Shown: positions 25,911-38,418, counted from the first letter of the stretch. The stretch: DNA of 64,000 nucleotides from Desulfurococcaceae archaeon (GCA_028275705.1 JAPWUD010000001.1:1-64000), one strand, 5' to 3'. Notes: generated by a model not told the origin, from the sequence alone. Numbers and translations are program-made.

Positions 25911-27090
25911 GAGCCTTCTCAACCAATTTTGCAACTTCCTCCTTAACCCTTATTACTTTTGTAAGACCATGTCTACCCATGCTCCTAACCTCTGCAATTA
26001 AAATACCCATCATGTCTAGTTGGGATAGTACCTGACTCACACTCCTCTGTGAGAGTGGTTCAAGACCCCTTCTCCTAGCTTCTTCTAAGTACACGCTGTA
26101 AACTTCTCCTGTAGTAGTGTACCCCCTCCTAGTCGCTAGATTAACCGCGACCTTTAAGACTAGTTTTTGCTGAAGTGGAAGAGTTGCAATAACCTGGTTC
26201 ACCCTCCCCTCCTCAACCTCTGCAAGTGCTTTTTTCACGTGCTCCGTGCTAATGACTAGTGCATTTTCTCTCTCAGCTACTTCACCAGCTACTCTCAGTA
26301 AATCAAGAGCTCTCCTCGCATCTCCATTCTCCCTTGCCGCTAAGGCGGCACAATACGATATCACAGAGTCGTCTATGACTCCGGGGTGGAATGCCTTCTC
26401 GGCTCTCTGCTTTAATATAGTATATAGTTGCTCTGCATTATATGGTGGAAAGAATATTTCCTCTTCTCCTAAACTAGACCTGACCCTGGGATCTAGGTTT
26501 TCCACGAAGTACAGGTTATTCGTTATACCAATTATTGATACTCTAGATTTCGATAAGTCCTCGTTTATTCTGAGGAGTTTGTATAAGAGGTCGTCTCCAT
26601 TTCTCTTAACAAAGTAGTCTAGCTCGTCTAGTATTACAATGTGTAATCCACTCCAGTTTTCAAGGGCATTAATATACTTCCTATATACTTCACTAATAGC
26701 GAGGCCTGTGTATGGTATTCTAAGACCTAGACTAGACGCTATAGACGCTAGCACCTTGTAAGGCGTATCAAGCTTCCTAGTGTTTACATATGCATAGCCT
26801 AAATTAGAGCCAATAGAAGACGCCTTCTCCACGAGTTTCTTAACAACATACTTACTTACTACAGTTTTACCTGTCCCCGTTAAACCATATAGTAAAACAT
26901 TACTTGGTTTCTCACCCTTCGCTGATACAACGAGTATTTCAGCTAGTTTCTTAATTTCACCCTCCCTATGGGGTAGAACATCTGGTACGTAATCAGGATG
27001 TAGAATCTCTCTATTAGCGAAAATCCTAGAGGCTACACCGCGCTTTTTAATAATCTCCTCTATAACGTCAAAACCCTTAGATTCATTCAA
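25897..27090 (-). CDS. Orc1/Cdc6 replication initiator
   Basis: About 397 residues. An AAA+ ATPase domain has Walker A LYGLTGTGKT (about 70-79), Walker B VILDELDYF, sensor 1 IGITNNLYF and sensor 2 ENGDARRALDLLRVAG. A C-terminal winged helix (about 305-395) binds origin DNA. The protein marks origins and loads MCM. TTG 27090 follows GGGTG by six bases; GTG 27099 is also possible. I could not find a clear ORB repeat in the 120 nt upstream, so a neighbouring origin is unproven. Confidence 0.94.
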   Translation of the reverse strand: MNESKGFDVIEEIIKKRGVASRIFANREILHPDYVPDVLPHREGEIKKLAEILVVSAKGEKPSNVLLYGLTGTGKTVVSKYVVKKLVEKASSIGSNLGYAYVNTRKLDTPYKVLASIASSLGLRIPYTGLAISEVYRKYINALENWSGLHIVILDELDYFVKRNGDDLLYKLLRINEDLSKSRVSIIGITNNLYFVENLDPRVRSSLGEEEIFFPPYNAEQLYTILKQRAEKAFHPGVIDDSVISYCAALAARENGDARRALDLLRVAGEVAERENALVISTEHVKKALAEVEEGRVNQVIATLPLQQKLVLKVAVNLATRRGYTTTGEVYSVYLEEARRRGLEPLSQRSVSQVLSQLDMMGILIAEVRSMGRHGLTKVIRVKEEVAKLVEKALADT

Positions 27091-27212
27091 AACTAACACC
27101 CATTAGTAAACACGAGTCGAGTTATAATACTGGTACTTTTCAACCCTCCACTCAATGAATAGATTGTGAAACACTTTTAAGCCCATAAAGTAAATCAAAA
27201 ATCGGTGAGAGT

Positions 27213-27300
<88 letters not shown>

Positions 27301-27377
27301 CAACTTGCCTCCCCTAGAGACTTTGTTTTATTCAACTTCTACCACTAATTGTTTAATCGATGGCAAGCACTTGAAAC

Positions 27378-27387
27378 AGTATTTAAG
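27378..27387 (+). promoter_or_regulatory. TATA box of the rpoH-rpoB-rpoA operon
   Basis: agtatttaag sits about 60 nt before the rpoH ATG. With transcription starting about 25 nt downstream, it would leave a short leader carrying the GAGGGTG ribosome binding site. Confidence 0.5.
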
Positions 27388-27442
27388 CCCCTATACGCTT
27401 GGAGATATTGAGATATGCATATTGCTTAGGTAGAGGGTGTTT

Positions 27443-27700
27443 ATGAGGGAGGAAATAAACATCCTTGAACACGAGTTGGTTCCGAGGCATGAAGTAGTCC
27501 CACCTCGCGAGGCGTTGGAGCTACTTAGAAAACTAGGTATAGAGCCGTGGCAACTACCATGGATATCTGCAGACGACCCCGTTGTAAAGGCTATTGGTGC
27601 AAAACCTGGAGACATTATTAGGATTATTAGGAAAAGCCCAACAGCTGGAGAGTTCGTTGCGTATAGATATGTAGTCGTAGAGGTGACTAAGAAGTCTTGA
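27443..27700 (+). CDS. rpoH: RNA polymerase subunit Rpo5 (RpoH)
   Basis: About 85 residues, the archaeal homologue of the RPB5 C-terminal domain. Family motifs are [19 protein letters not shown], then [20 protein letters not shown] and ARxYRYVVV-like [12 protein letters not shown] 27443 follows GAGGGTG; a GTG at 27437 is in frame. The rpoB TTG overlaps its stop, starting the standard rpoH-rpoB-rpoA1-rpoA2 operon. Confidence 0.96.
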   Translation: MREEINILEHELVPRHEVVPPREALELLRKLGIEPWQLPWISADDPVVKAIGAKPGDIIRIIRKSPTAGEFVAYRYVVVEVTKKS

Positions 27701-30700
27701 CATCTGAGCTTACACACGAGGATCTATGGGTCGTTGCTAAAAAATACCTAGAGGAAAAAGGCTTAGTTAGACAGCATTTAGATAGCTACAATAGATTCGT
27801 CAGAGAAATACTACCATCAATCATCGAGGAGTTCAACGTAGTTCCAGTAACGGAGAATATATCACTATACATTGAAAAACCCCGTATTGGGCAACCACAA
27901 TGGGTTGAAGTGGATGGTACCCCACAGTACAAAACACCTCTTGAATGCAGAATTAGAAATCTAACATACATGGCTCCTGTGGACGTCACAGTTAGATTGG
28001 AGGGGGATGGTGTATATAAGGAGGCAGTCTTAAGGCTTATGGAACTACCAGTTATGTTGAAATCGGAAATAGATCCACTAAGTAAGCTAACACCAGAGGA
28101 AATTGTTGAGAGAGGAGAGGATCCCAATGACCCAGGTGGTTACTTCATTATAAATGGAAGTGAGAAAGTACTTGTTGCCCAGGAGGACTTAGCGAGCAAC
28201 ACAATCCTCGTAGACTATGGGCAGGAAGGTAGTGGTATTACGCACACAGCTAAAGTGGTGAGTGCTGCTAGAGGACGTAGATCACAGTTGATAATAGATA
28301 GGAGAAAAGATGGTATATTCTACGCTAATTTCCAGGGTCATAGAATACCCGCAGTAATACTCATGATCGCCCTCGGGTTAGATACACGTGAAGTACTATA
28401 TGCTGTAAGCCCTGACCCTGCATACCATACATATGTTTTGCCATCCATTCTACAAGCGGAGCAAGTGCTCCCGAAACTAGAGGTCCCTCAGGGGTTAAGT
28501 GATGAAGAGTTAAGGCAATATATAGAGGAGTATAGGAAGAAACTAGTTGAAGAAGCACTAGACTACATTGGCTCAAGGTTTGCTATTGGAAGACCAAGAG
28601 TGGAGAGAGTGGAGAGAGCGCGTAGACTACTAGATGAGAGACTACTACCTCATATTGGAACAGACTCGAGTCGTGAAACCCGAGTACTCAAAGCAGTCTT
28701 CATTGGTCAAATGATCGCGAGAATAATTGAGCTCATGCTTGGACGTAGGCAGCCGGATGACAAGGACCACTACAGGAATAAAAGACTTAGACTCGCTGGA
28801 GACTTACTAGCAACCCTCGTGAGAACAGCTCTTGTTTCATTTACAAGGGAGGTTAGAGCAGAGCTAGAGAAGCAGCTCTCTAAGTCCCGTAAAATCGAGT
28901 TGAAGGCTGCGTTTAAACACAGTATTATTACTGATAGAATACTGCACGCTATGGCTACTGGAAACTGGCCTGGAGGTAGAACTGGTGTAAGTCAATTACT
29001 CGATAGAACAAACATGGTTAGTACACTCAGCCACTTGAGGAGAGTTGTATCTCCACTTGCTCGTGGACAACCACACTTCGAGGCTAGAGAACTACATGGA
29101 ACACAGTGGGGTAGGATTTGCCCATTTGAAACACCTGAAGGGGCAAATATCGGCTTAGTCAAGAACCTCGCGTTATTAGTAAATGTCAGTGTTGGCATAG
29201 ATGATAAACCAGTAGAGGAGGTACTATATGAACTCGGCACAATACCTGTGGTTACGAGGAAGATCAAGGGGAGAGTAATTAAAGGCTACTTGGACGACGT
29301 AGTTGAGAAGCTCGAGAAGGAGGAGTTAACCGGTGAAGAGTATGCTGGCTGGAGTAGGGTATTCCTCAATGGTAAGCTCATAGGCTACCATCCAAACGGT
29401 GGACAACTCGTAGAAACCCTGAGAAACTTGAGAAGGCAGAGTAAGCTGCCATTTAAAGCATCTGAGTTAAATGTTACACACGTACATACAGAGTTCTTTG
29501 ATGAGGTAATAGTGAGCACTGATCCAGGTAGAATCCGCAGACCCCTAATAGTAGTTGAAAACGGCAAGCCAAAGCTAACAAGAGAACATGTTGAGAAGTT
29601 GAAAACGGGGGAGTTGTCATTTGAAGACCTTGTAAGAATGGGTGTAGTCGAGTACCTCGACCCAGACGAGGAGGAAAATGCTTTGATCGCGCTAACCCCG
29701 AATCAATTAACCCCCGAGCACACGCACTTAGAGCTATGGCTACCAGGAATCTTTGGCATAACAGCCTCTCTCATACCATACCCCGAGCACAATCAAAGCC
29801 CTAGAAACATGTATCAGGCAGCCATGGCAAAGCAAGCACTGGGTTTAAACTCTGCTAACTTCCAACGCCGCGTAGATACACGTGGACACCTACTACACTA
29901 CCCGCAGAAACCACTAGTAACAACACGAGCTATCAATGTAATTGGGTATAATGAAAGACCGTCGGGACAAAACTTTGTCGTGGCGGTATTAACATTGACT
30001 GGCTACAACATAGAGGATGCAGTTATTCTGAACAAGAGTAGTGTTGAGAGGGGGTTGGCGCGATCAACTTTCTTCAGGCTTTACTCTACTGTTGAGTACA
30101 AGTATCCAGGTGGAATACAAGATGAAATCACTAAACCACCTCCGAGCGCTAGGGGTTACCGTGGGCAAAGAGCATACGAGCTACTGGAAGATGATGGAAT
30201 CATAGCACCAGAAACCCCCGTATCTGGAGGAGATGTCCTAGTAGGAAAAGTTAGTCCACCACGTTTTATTAGTGCACAGGAATACGCAGTTGGAGGCATT
30301 ACGCGCCAAGATACTAGTGTCGCTGTAAGACATGGCGAGAAAGGAGTAGTAGATGTAGTTATATTGAGTATGGATGATGAAGGGAATAAGTTAATAAAAG
30401 TGAAAGTGAGAGACCTTAGAATACCAGAGCTAGGCGATAAGTTCGCATCGAGACACGGGCAAAAAGGTGTTGTCGGACTATTGATCCCACAGTACGACAT
30501 GCCTTTCACCGAGGAAGGAGTCACACCCGACTTAATTATAAATCCACACGCATTCCCAAGTAGAATGACTGTTGGGCAATTACTTGAGTCCATCGCTGGG
30601 AAGGCAGCTGCACTTAAAGGAGAAGTTGTTGATGCAACGCCATTCTACAAGGAGAACATTGAGAGCCTTAAACTCGTGTTAAAGAAGTATGGGTATTCAC

Positions 30701-31176
30701 CATCTAATGAAGAAGTAATGTATGATGGCAGAACAGGTGAAATACTTGAGGGAATGGTGTTTATTGGCATAGTATACTACCAGAAACTACACCACATGGT
30801 TAGTGATAAAATACACGCGAGGGCGAGGGGGCCCGTGCAGATATTGACAAGGCAGCCTACACAGGGTCGTTCGAGAGCAGGTGGTTTAAGGTGGGGGGAA
30901 ATGGAGGTTGACTGCCTCGTTGGACACGGCTCAGCCCTACTCCTAAGGGAGACTATGAGGGAGAGAAGCGACTTGGCGAGGATTTATGTCTGCGAGGAGT
31001 GTGGGTTTATAGGATACTATGATAGAAACAAGGGGAAGCTTGTTTGTCCAGTGCACAAGGACAAGGCAACGCTAAAGCCCGTTGATGTCAGTTATGCGTT
31101 TAAGTTATTAATTCAGGAGTTAATGAGTATGGGGATTAGGCCTAGGCTTATCGTTGAAGACTTACTCAAAGGGTGA
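27697..31176 (+). CDS. rpoB: RNA polymerase subunit Rpo2 (RpoB), unsplit
   Basis: 1159 residues, the second-largest catalytic subunit in one piece, as in crenarchaea. It shows the fork and hybrid-binding parts ([19 protein letters not shown]), the active-site-facing [12 protein letters not shown] and a C-terminal zinc-binding segment [11 protein letters not shown]...CPVH, ending in [15 protein letters not shown] start overlapping the rpoH stop. rpoA1 begins four bases after its stop. Confidence 0.98.
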   Translation: MTSELTHEDLWVVAKKYLEEKGLVRQHLDSYNRFVREILPSIIEEFNVVPVTENISLYIEKPRIGQPQWVEVDGTPQYKTPLECRIRNLTYMAPVDVTVRLEGDGVYKEAVLRLMELPVMLKSEIDPLSKLTPEEIVERGEDPNDPGGYFIINGSEKVLVAQEDLASNTILVDYGQEGSGITHTAKVVSAARGRRSQLIIDRRKDGIFYANFQGHRIPAVILMIALGLDTREVLYAVSPDPAYHTYVLPSILQAEQVLPKLEVPQGLSDEELRQYIEEYRKKLVEEALDYIGSRFAIGRPRVERVERARRLLDERLLPHIGTDSSRETRVLKAVFIGQMIARIIELMLGRRQPDDKDHYRNKRLRLAGDLLATLVRTALVSFTREVRAELEKQLSKSRKIELKAAFKHSIITDRILHAMATGNWPGGRTGVSQLLDRTNMVSTLSHLRRVVSPLARGQPHFEARELHGTQWGRICPFETPEGANIGLVKNLALLVNVSVGIDDKPVEEVLYELGTIPVVTRKIKGRVIKGYLDDVVEKLEKEELTGEEYAGWSRVFLNGKLIGYHPNGGQLVETLRNLRRQSKLPFKASELNVTHVHTEFFDEVIVSTDPGRIRRPLIVVENGKPKLTREHVEKLKTGELSFEDLVRMGVVEYLDPDEEENALIALTPNQLTPEHTHLELWLPGIFGITASLIPYPEHNQSPRNMYQAAMAKQALGLNSANFQRRVDTRGHLLHYPQKPLVTTRAINVIGYNERPSGQNFVVAVLTLTGYNIEDAVILNKSSVERGLARSTFFRLYSTVEYKYPGGIQDEITKPPPSARGYRGQRAYELLEDDGIIAPETPVSGGDVLVGKVSPPRFISAQEYAVGGITRQDTSVAVRHGEKGVVDVVILSMDDEGNKLIKVKVRDLRIPELGDKFASRHGQKGVVGLLIPQYDMPFTEEGVTPDLIINPHAFPSRMTVGQLLESIAGKAAALKGEVVDATPFYKENIESLKLVLKKYGYSPSNEEVMYDGRTGEILEGMVFIGIVYYQKLHHMVSDKIHARARGPVQILTRQPTQGRSRAGGLRWGEMEVDCLVGHGSALLLRETMRERSDLARIYVCEECGFIGYYDRNKGKLVCPVHKDKATLKPVDVSYAFKLLIQELMSMGIRPRLIVEDLLKG

Positions 31177-31180
31177 TACT

Positions 31181-33829
31181 TTGAGCAACGTGCTTACTAC
31201 TAGAGTATCCAGGGTAAAATTCGGTATAATGTCTCCTGATGAAATAAGGAAAATGAGTGTTACAACAGTCGTGACCACGGATGTCTACGATAACGATGGA
31301 TTGCCAATAGATGGGGGAGTGATGGATAAGCGTATGGGTGCTATAGAGCCCGGTGAAACATGCCCTATTTGCGGAAACACTAGGGATAGTTGTCCAGGCC
31401 ACTTTGGACACATTGAACTAGCTAAACCAGTAGTCCACGTGAGCTTTGTAAAGCATATTTTAGTGTATTTAAAGACCACGTGTGAATCATGTGGTAGAAT
31501 AAAAATCCCCGAGGAGGAAAGACAAGAGTATCTGAAACTCCTCAGAGACCTAGAGGAACTAGGCCTTATATACCTTAAAAAGAGGCTTCACGAGTATATT
31601 AGGAGAAAAGCTGCCTCTACAGCCGCATGTCCACACTGTGGGGCTCCATCAAAAAAGATTAAACTCGAAAAACCATACTCCTTCTACGTACAGACAGAGA
31701 CTGAGCTTAGAAGGCTAACACCAAGCGAGATACGTGAAAGGCTAGAGAAAATAAGTGACGAGGACGTTGCCTTACTAGGTGGAGACCCAAGAGATGCAAG
31801 ACCGGAATGGATGGTTTTAACAGTTCTACCCGTCCCGCCGAGAACTGCCAGGCCCTCTATCACGCTGGAAACAGGTATTCGCAGTGAAGATGACTTAACA
31901 CACAAACTAGTAGACATTGTTAGAGTTAATAATAGGTTGAAGGAACACGTGGAGAGCGGTGCACCAAGAGCGATAATTGAGGAGGAATGGGAGTTACTGC
32001 AATACCACGTAGCTACATACATAGATAACGAGGTATCCGGAATACCTGTCGCAAGACATAGGAGTGGAAAAGTCCTTAAGGGGATTGCACAGAGGCTTAA
32101 GGGAAAGGAAGGAAGGTTCCGTGGAGACCTAAGAGGTAAAAGAGTGGACTTCTCAGCTAGAACAGTCATAAGCCCTGATCCAAGCCTTGGCGTGAACGAA
32201 GTAGGGGTCCCCGAGGATATAGCAAAGATCTTAACTATCCCAGAGCGTGTAACCCCGTGGAATATAGAGTTCCTCCGTAAACTGGTATTAAATGGCCCGG
32301 AGAAATGGCCTGGAGCAAACTATGTTACACGACCCGATGGGAGGAAGATTAGTTTAAAATATGTCGATAGAAAAGCAGTTGCAGAATCCCTTGAACCTGG
32401 TTTCATAGTTGAAAGACATATACTCGATGGTGATATAGCGTTATTCAATAGGCAGCCATCACTACACAGGATCTCTGTAATGGCCCACGTTGTCAGGGTA
32501 CTGCCCTATAAGACGCTTAGGCTGAATCCACTTGTCTGTCCACCATATAACGCTGACTTTGATGGGGATGAAATGAACCTCCACATACCACAGAGTGAGG
32601 AGGCTAGGGCTGAGGCTAGACTACTAATGCTTGTTGAAAAACACATACTGACGCCAAGATATGGCGGGCCAGTTATAGGTGGATTACAGGATTATATCAG
32701 CGGAGCCTACTTACTAACTGTTAAATCAACTATTCTAACAAAGGAGAAGGCTGCAACACTGCTGGCTACTACAGGCTATAAAGGCGATCTTCCAGAGCCG
32801 GCTATATTGAAGCCCAACGAGTACTGGACGGGTAAGCAATTAGTATCGTTATTCTTACCAAGAGACTTTAATTACAAAAGAAACTCTAAACTTGGAAGTG
32901 CATCTGCACTTAGATGCATTGACGAAGACTGCCCACACGACAGCCTAGTAATTATAAAGAAGGGTGTTCTCTTAGAAGGTGTATTGGATAAGGCTAGTAT
33001 TGGAAGGGAGGAGCCTGAGAGCTTAGTGCACTGGCTTATTAAAGACTATGGAGAAGACTTTGGAAGATACTTTATGGACAGCGTCTACAAGATGTTTGTA
33101 CGCACCTGCGAAATGCATGGCTTTACGATGAGCTACGATCACTTAATTGTAAGCAAGGATGCACGCCTTTCAATAGATAAATTAATCGGTGAGGAGTTAA
33201 AAGAAGCTGAAGAGCTTATACAGCTCTATAGAGAGGGAAAGTTAACTCCCAGACCTGGTAAGACTCTTGAGGAGAGCTTGGAAGACGAGATCATTGACAC
33301 TCTTTCAAAGAAACTACTCGACAAAGTAGCTGAGGTTATAACACAGTACTTTAAATTGAGCAACCCAGTGGTAATAATGGCGAGGACGGGGGCGCGTGGA
33401 AACCCAGTTAACTTAACACAAATGTCTGGTCTACTTGGACAACAAACTGTTAGAGGAAAGAGATTGGTTAGGGGTTATCAAGGGAGAATGCTACCGCACT
33501 TTAAACCTGGCGATATAGGTGCTGAGGCGAGAGGTTTTATTAAATCAGGATTCGTGGATGGACTGGATCCACTAGAATTATTCTTCCACGCTGCTGCTGG
33601 TAGAGAGGGACTTATAGATACAGCTGTTAGAACAAGTCAATCAGGCTACATGCAGAGAAGGTTGATCAACGCGCTCCAAGATCTCAGAGTATTCTATGAC
33701 GGGACTGTTAGAACTGCGAGTGGTGAGATAGTGCAACTGCTGTATGGCGAAGATGGTGTTGACCCAATGAAGAGTGATCATGGAAAGGCAGTAAACGTAG
33801 ATAGAGTTATTGAGAAATTCTTGGGGTGA
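31181..33829 (+). CDS. rpoA1: RNA polymerase subunit Rpo1N (RpoA1, A')
   Basis: About 882 residues, the N-terminal part of the largest subunit. Zinc ligands are in [20 protein letters not shown] and [13 protein letters not shown]. The catalytic Mg-binding motif [14 protein letters not shown] is at about 457-470. The TTG at 31181 follows GGGTGATAC and gives the normal N-terminus [18 protein letters not shown]. Split from A'' as in archaea generally, with rpoA2 starting five bases after the stop. Confidence 0.98.
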   Translation: MSNVLTTRVSRVKFGIMSPDEIRKMSVTTVVTTDVYDNDGLPIDGGVMDKRMGAIEPGETCPICGNTRDSCPGHFGHIELAKPVVHVSFVKHILVYLKTTCESCGRIKIPEEERQEYLKLLRDLEELGLIYLKKRLHEYIRRKAASTAACPHCGAPSKKIKLEKPYSFYVQTETELRRLTPSEIRERLEKISDEDVALLGGDPRDARPEWMVLTVLPVPPRTARPSITLETGIRSEDDLTHKLVDIVRVNNRLKEHVESGAPRAIIEEEWELLQYHVATYIDNEVSGIPVARHRSGKVLKGIAQRLKGKEGRFRGDLRGKRVDFSARTVISPDPSLGVNEVGVPEDIAKILTIPERVTPWNIEFLRKLVLNGPEKWPGANYVTRPDGRKISLKYVDRKAVAESLEPGFIVERHILDGDIALFNRQPSLHRISVMAHVVRVLPYKTLRLNPLVCPPYNADFDGDEMNLHIPQSEEARAEARLLMLVEKHILTPRYGGPVIGGLQDYISGAYLLTVKSTILTKEKAATLLATTGYKGDLPEPAILKPNEYWTGKQLVSLFLPRDFNYKRNSKLGSASALRCIDEDCPHDSLVIIKKGVLLEGVLDKASIGREEPESLVHWLIKDYGEDFGRYFMDSVYKMFVRTCEMHGFTMSYDHLIVSKDARLSIDKLIGEELKEAEELIQLYREGKLTPRPGKTLEESLEDEIIDTLSKKLLDKVAEVITQYFKLSNPVVIMARTGARGNPVNLTQMSGLLGQQTVRGKRLVRGYQGRMLPHFKPGDIGAEARGFIKSGFVDGLDPLELFFHAAAGREGLIDTAVRTSQSGYMQRRLINALQDLRVFYDGTVRTASGEIVQLLYGEDGVDPMKSDHGKAVNVDRVIEKFLG

Positions 33830-33833
33830 GAAA

Positions 33834-35054
33834 ATGCAGGGTTATTTGAGTGATGAGGAAATAGACGCGTTACTCGAGGAGTACAAGGAGTTGTTTACAC
33901 CACAATTAAAGCATGAGCTTTCAATTAAATTAAAGAATGCTGCGAGGAAGCGGGGAGTTACGAGAGAGGATGTTATTAAGATAATTGAGTTCGCAGCGAA
34001 GAACTATCACCAGGCTCTCATAGACCCTGGTGAAGCTGTAGGAACCATTACAGCACAGAGTATTGGAGAACCCTCAACCCAGATGACTCTCAGGGTATTC
34101 CACTATGCTGGTGTTAGAGAGTATAATGTTACCCTCGGCTTACCCCGCTTAATAGAAATCGTTGATGCTAGAAAACAGCCAGAGACTCCTATAATGGAGA
34201 TCTATCTATCCGAAGACGTTAAACACGATTTAGAGAGAGTAAAGGCTATCGCGAGACAAATAGAGTCTACTCTAGTAGAGAATGTAACTAGGGAGTTCAC
34301 AATAGACTACACTGAGGGATTAGTAACTGTAATGCTGGATCCGGATATGTTGCAGGATAAGGGTGTGTCTGTAGAGCAGGTAGTGGAAGTATTGAAGAAT
34401 CTTGAGGTCGGAGAAGTGGAGGTATCTAGTGAAAACCCATATGAATTAAGAGTATTGCTTAGTGAGGAATACTTAGACCCCGTTAAAGTGGAGAAATTGA
34501 GGACAAAAATACTTCAAGCACATGTTAAGGGATTATACGGCATAAAGAAGACGATTATACAGAGGCGTGGAGACGAATACGTAATTATAGCTGAGGGGAG
34601 TAATCTCGAGGAGGTAATGAGGATCCCTGGTGTGGATTGGAGGAGAATATACACTAATAATATACATGAAGTGGAGAAAGTACTAGGTATAGAGGCAGCG
34701 AGATCAGCTATAATTAGAGAAATAAAGAATACTCTAGACGATCAGGGATTAGATGTAGATATAAGGCACATTATGCTACTAGCAGATATGATGACTTGGA
34801 CTGGCCACGTCAGGCAAGTGGGTAGAATGGGTATAGCTGGTGAAAAACCAAGTGTTTTAGCGAAAGCAACGTTTGAGACAACTATTCAAAAACTAGTTGA
34901 GAGCGCAGTTTCGGGTGAAGAGGATAAATTACCTAGTATAACAGAAAACATTATAATAGGTCAAATAATACCAGTTGGAACGGGTCTTGTCCAGGTTTAT
35001 ATGAACCCCCAGCTTATTAAGAAAGGAGAGAGCGAGTTAATTGATTCGAGGTGA
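33834..35054 (+). CDS. rpoA2: RNA polymerase subunit Rpo1C (RpoA2, A'')
   Basis: About 406 residues, the C-terminal part of the largest subunit, containing the bridge-helix/trigger-loop region: [20 protein letters not shown], then [13 protein letters not shown]. The C-terminal jaw and clamp include [22 protein letters not shown] 33834 behind GGGGTGAG is preferred; an upstream TTG at 33810 would overlap rpoA1. Confidence 0.98.
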   Translation: MQGYLSDEEIDALLEEYKELFTPQLKHELSIKLKNAARKRGVTREDVIKIIEFAAKNYHQALIDPGEAVGTITAQSIGEPSTQMTLRVFHYAGVREYNVTLGLPRLIEIVDARKQPETPIMEIYLSEDVKHDLERVKAIARQIESTLVENVTREFTIDYTEGLVTVMLDPDMLQDKGVSVEQVVEVLKNLEVGEVEVSSENPYELRVLLSEEYLDPVKVEKLRTKILQAHVKGLYGIKKTIIQRRGDEYVIIAEGSNLEEVMRIPGVDWRRIYTNNIHEVEKVLGIEAARSAIIREIKNTLDDQGLDVDIRHIMLLADMMTWTGHVRQVGRMGIAGEKPSVLAKATFETTIQKLVESAVSGEEDKLPSITENIIIGQIIPVGTGLVQVYMNPQLIKKGESELIDSR

Positions 35055-35062
35055 TGGAGTAG

Positions 35063-35392
35063 TTGAATAAAGGAATACCTAAGCCAGAGTTGATAAAAGC
35101 TCTTCAAACAGCTTCAAGAACAGGCGAAATTGTCTACGGCTCCAGGGAGGTTGTTAAACTTGTTCTTCACGGTAAGGCAAAACTCGTTGTTTTATCTGCT
35201 AATGCACCACCAGAGGTTAAAAGAGATATAATGTACTACTCCAAGTTGAGCCGTATTCCAGTAGTTGTATTCGATGGAACAAACATAGAACTTGGTGGCG
35301 TTATTGGGAGACCACATAGTGTCTCAGCACTTGCAATAATTGACCCAGGGCAGTCGAAAATACTGGATCTCATACAGGTGAGTAGTGAGTGA
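35063..35392 (+). CDS. rpl30e: Ribosomal protein eL30 (L30e)
   Basis: 109 residues of the L7Ae/L30e K-turn-binding fold. Motifs: ELIKALQTASRTGEIVYGSR, then AKLVVLSANAPPEVKRDI and ALAIIDPGQSKIL. TTG start nine bases after the rpoA2 stop. This position between rpoA2 and nusA is standard in archaea. Confidence 0.96.
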   Translation: MNKGIPKPELIKALQTASRTGEIVYGSREVVKLVLHGKAKLVVLSANAPPEVKRDIMYYSKLSRIPVVVFDGTNIELGGVIGRPHSVSALAIIDPGQSKILDLIQVSSE

Positions 35393-35838
35393 GTAATAGG
35401 GATAAGGGACACGCGAAGATAACGCCCGAGGAATTTAGATACATGGCTTTACTGAGCGAATTGACGAATACCTCTGTTAGAGACTGTATAATAGACGAGG
35501 AGAATAATAGAATAATATTCCTAGTAAACCCAGATGAAGTTGGAAAAGCTATTGGAGCACGTGGTTTCTACGTTCAGCAGCTACGTAAAATCCTCAATAA
35601 AAACATAGAGATTGTGGGATATAGCGATAAACTAGAGGAGCAAGTAAAGCTAGCGCTAGCTCCTGCACGAGTAACAGATATGAAGCTCGTAACTAGGTCT
35701 GATGGAGCGAGAATACTGTACGTAGCAGTAGAACCCACAGATAAAGCACTAGCTATTGGGAAGGGAGGAAGGAATATCCAGAGGCTTAAGTTGATTTTAA
35801 AAAGACATTTTGGAGTAGACTCTGTTGTAATAGCCTAG
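35389..35838 (+). CDS. NusA-like KH-domain transcription factor
   Basis: 149 residues with two KH domains: VGKAIGARGFYVQQLRKIL (about 46-64) and LAIGKGGRNIQRLKLILKR (about 122-140), each with a GxxG loop. Archaeal NusA-related proteins lack the N-terminal and S1 domains of bacterial NusA and probably bind nascent RNA. GTG start overlapping the L30e stop by four bases. Confidence 0.93.
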   Translation: MSNRDKGHAKITPEEFRYMALLSELTNTSVRDCIIDEENNRIIFLVNPDEVGKAIGARGFYVQQLRKILNKNIEIVGYSDKLEEQVKLALAPARVTDMKLVTRSDGARILYVAVEPTDKALAIGKGGRNIQRLKLILKRHFGVDSVVIA

Positions 35839-35896
35839 GGAATATTTTTAAGCAAATTATTTAATGATAATCCAAGCTAGAGCAAGGGTGCTTACT

Positions 35897-36343
35897 TTGC
35901 CCGGTAAAAAGGGACCTAATGGCTTATACGCCGCTAGAAGACTAGAGGAGAAGAGGCAGAAGTTTAGGTGGTATCAGCGGGAATACAAGTGGAGAATGCT
36001 GAGGAAACTTGGATTAAGAACAGACCCGTTAGAAGGAGCCCCAATGGCTAGGGGCATAGTCTTAGAGAAGGTTGGAGTGGAATCACGTAAACCTAACTCA
36101 GCCCTTAGGAAATGCGTGAGAGTTCAATTAGTTAAAAATGGTAAAGTAGTTACTGCTTTTGTACCATGGGATGGCGGAGTAAATTACATCGATGAACACG
36201 ATGAGGTAATAATAGAGGGTATTGGTGGTACTCTAGGAGGCGCGATGGGTGATATCCCTGGTGTTAAGTACCGAGTAGTAATGGTTAATGGTGTATCGCT
36301 TAAAGCCCTCTGGCTTGGTAAGAAGCAGAAACCAGTGAGATAG
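35897..36343 (+). CDS. rps12: Ribosomal protein uS12
   Basis: 148 residues from the TTG at 35897, giving the usual [18 protein letters not shown]. The decoding-site motif is [18 protein letters not shown], followed by [26 protein letters not shown] lies seven bases before the TTG; an open frame extends upstream to an ATG at 35864 but family length argues against it. Confidence 0.97.
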   Translation: MPGKKGPNGLYAARRLEEKRQKFRWYQREYKWRMLRKLGLRTDPLEGAPMARGIVLEKVGVESRKPNSALRKCVRVQLVKNGKVVTAFVPWDGGVNYIDEHDEVIIEGIGGTLGGAMGDIPGVKYRVVMVNGVSLKALWLGKKQKPVR

Positions 36344-36353
36344 GTGTTTATAG

Positions 36354-36950
36354 TTGACTGAGCAGAGTTCATATATGCTCGCAGTAAAAGAAATACTTCT
36401 ATTCGGAAAGTGGAGTTATGACTTCATTGACGTCAAAGACCCTAGTTTAAAGAAGTATATTTGCCTAAAGCCCGTTAGACTACCCCACACTAGTGGACGC
36501 CACGAGCATAGAAAGTTTGGCAAAGCAGAGGTTCCAATAGTGGAGAGATTAATTAATAAACTAATGATGCCGGGTAAAAACGCTGGAAAGAAGCATTTAG
36601 CATACAATATAGTGAAGAAGGCATTCGAGTTAATACACTTGAAAACAGGTGAGAATCCAATCCAAGTGCTTGTCCGAGCCATTGAGAACTCTGCCCCACG
36701 CGAAGATACTACGAGGATCATGTATGGTGGGATAGTATACCATGTATCAGTAGATATATCTCCTCTGAGGAGAATAGATGTTGCACTTAAATACCTAACT
36801 GAGGGGGCTAGACTGAAGGCATTCAATAACCCAACGCCCATAGAGGAGGCACTAGCCGATGAAATAATACTCGCAGCTAATAATGACCCTAAGAGCTATG
36901 CTATACAGAGGAAGGAAGAAATAGAGAGAATAGCGCTGAGTAGCAGGTAG
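36354..36950 (+). CDS. rps7: Ribosomal protein uS7
   Basis: 198 residues, the head-nucleating 16S-binding protein. Features: [19 protein letters not shown], then [20 protein letters not shown], and the beta-hairpin region [23 protein letters not shown] start behind GGTGTTTATAG. It ends the rpo operon; EF-1A follows under a separate promoter. Confidence 0.97.
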   Translation: MTEQSSYMLAVKEILLFGKWSYDFIDVKDPSLKKYICLKPVRLPHTSGRHEHRKFGKAEVPIVERLINKLMMPGKNAGKKHLAYNIVKKAFELIHLKTGENPIQVLVRAIENSAPREDTTRIMYGGIVYHVSVDISPLRRIDVALKYLTEGARLKAFNNPTPIEEALADEIILAANNDPKSYAIQRKEEIERIALSSR

Positions 36951-37050
36951 TACCGAGGGTTTTATAAAAACAATTTCTTGCACATACTACTCATTGATCA
37001 CATAGTAATGAGCGGTAGACTTACCTCTTATTAAATCACCTTAAGTAATC

Positions 37051-37057
37051 TTTATAA
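37051..37057 (+). promoter_or_regulatory. TATA box of the EF-1A gene
   Basis: tttataa (in taatctttataagtg) lies 45-51 nt before the ATG. Transcription would start near 37080, leaving a leader of about 20 nt with an AGGTG ribosome binding site. Confidence 0.55.
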
Positions 37058-37101
37058 GTGTGATTTTTTATCTACGTTGAAAAGGTGTAGGTGATTAGAA
37101 G

Positions 37102-38418
37102 ATGAGTGTTCCGCAAAAGCCGCATTTGAACTTAATAATAATAGGCCACGTAGACCATGGAAAAAGCACAATGACTGGGCATATTTTATACCGTCTAGGG
37201 TACTTCGACGAGAAGACGATGAAGGAAATAGAGGAGCAAGCTAAGAAGATGGGAAAAGAGAGCTTTAGATTCGCGTGGCTACTGGACAGAATGAAGGAGG
37301 AGAGAGAGCGTGGACTCACAATATCGCTATCATACATGAGGTTCGAGACAAAGAAATACTTCTTCACAATAATTGACGCCCCAGGACATAGAGACTTCGT
37401 TAAAAACATGATTACTGGCGCTAGCCAAGCTGATGCTGCAATACTCGTTGTTAGTGCTAGGAAAGGTGAATTCGAGGCTGGAATGAGCGCTGAAGGACAG
37501 ACTAGAGAGCACGCGCTTCTCGCTAGAACTATGGGTATAAATCAATTAATCGTTGCAGTGAATAAAATGGATGTTACAGATCCTCCATACAGTGAGAAGA
37601 GGTATAAGGAGGTTGTAGAGATACTCAGTAAGTTTTTGAAGAGTATTGGATACGATGTTAGCAAGATTCCATTTATACCAATATCTGCTTGGACCGGTGA
37701 AAACTTAATCGAGAGATCTCCATTGATGCCTTGGTATAATGGGCCAACACTTGTAGAATCACTAGACCTCTTGGAGATTCCGCCAAAGCCTATTGAGAAA
37801 CCGCTAAGGCTACCAGTTCAAGATGTTTACTCAATCTCGGGTGTTGGAACAGTAGCGGTTGGCAGAGTTGAAACAGGTGTGCTAAAGACTGGCGATAGAG
37901 TTGCCATTACTCCACCTGGACTTGTAGCTGAGGTGAAGTCTATTGAGACTCACCACGTTAGAATAGAGAAAGCTGAGCCAGGAGACAATATTGGAGTTAA
38001 CTTGAAGGGTATTGAAAAGAAAGACATTAAGAGAGGAGACGTCATCGGACCCTTAGATTCCCCGCCAACGGTGGCAGACGAATTCACTGCTAGAATAATG
38101 ATTGTCTGGCATCCAACAGCCATAGCGAGTGGATATACTCCAGTCATACATATACATACTGCTAGCATCGCCTGTAGAATAACAGAGATCACTGCAAAGA
38201 TCGATCCGAGAACCGGTAAGGAAGTTGAAAAGAATCCACAGTTCTTAAAGCAGGGAGACTTCGCGATAGTGAAGTTCAAGCCAATCAAGCCCCTGGTAGC
38301 TGAGAAGTACGCTGATTTCCCACCACTGGGAAGATTCGCTATGAGAGATATGGGTAAAACTGTCGGTATCGGACAAGTACTAGATGTAAAGCCTGCTCAA
38401 GTAACGATTAAGAAGTAG
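37102..38418 (+). CDS. tuf: Elongation factor EF-1A (aEF-1 alpha)
   Basis: 438 residues, the GTPase that delivers aminoacyl-tRNA to the ribosome. G1 GHVDHGKSTMTG, the switch I/effector ERERGLTISLSYM, G3 DAPGHRDF, G4 NKMD and the later barrel domains are all present, ending in QVLDVKPAQVTIKK. Length is normal. It has its own promoter and lies between uS7 and uS10, the usual archaeal str-type order. Confidence 0.98.
   Translation: MSVPQKPHLNLIIIGHVDHGKSTMTGHILYRLGYFDEKTMKEIEEQAKKMGKESFRFAWLLDRMKEERERGLTISLSYMRFETKKYFFTIIDAPGHRDFVKNMITGASQADAAILVVSARKGEFEAGMSAEGQTREHALLARTMGINQLIVAVNKMDVTDPPYSEKRYKEVVEILSKFLKSIGYDVSKIPFIPISAWTGENLIERSPLMPWYNGPTLVESLDLLEIPPKPIEKPLRLPVQDVYSISGVGTVAVGRVETGVLKTGDRVAITPPGLVAEVKSIETHHVRIEKAEPGDNIGVNLKGIEKKDIKRGDVIGPLDSPPTVADEFTARIMIVWHPTAIASGYTPVIHIHTASIACRITEITAKIDPRTGKEVEKNPQFLKQGDFAIVKFKPIKPLVAEKYADFPPLGRFAMRDMGKTVGIGQVLDVKPAQVTIKK

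Noticed and set aside
27091-27212. Replication origin next to orc1/cdc6
   Set aside because: The gap is AT-rich but I see no repeated ORB-like motif; without it an origin is only a guess from the gene's identity.
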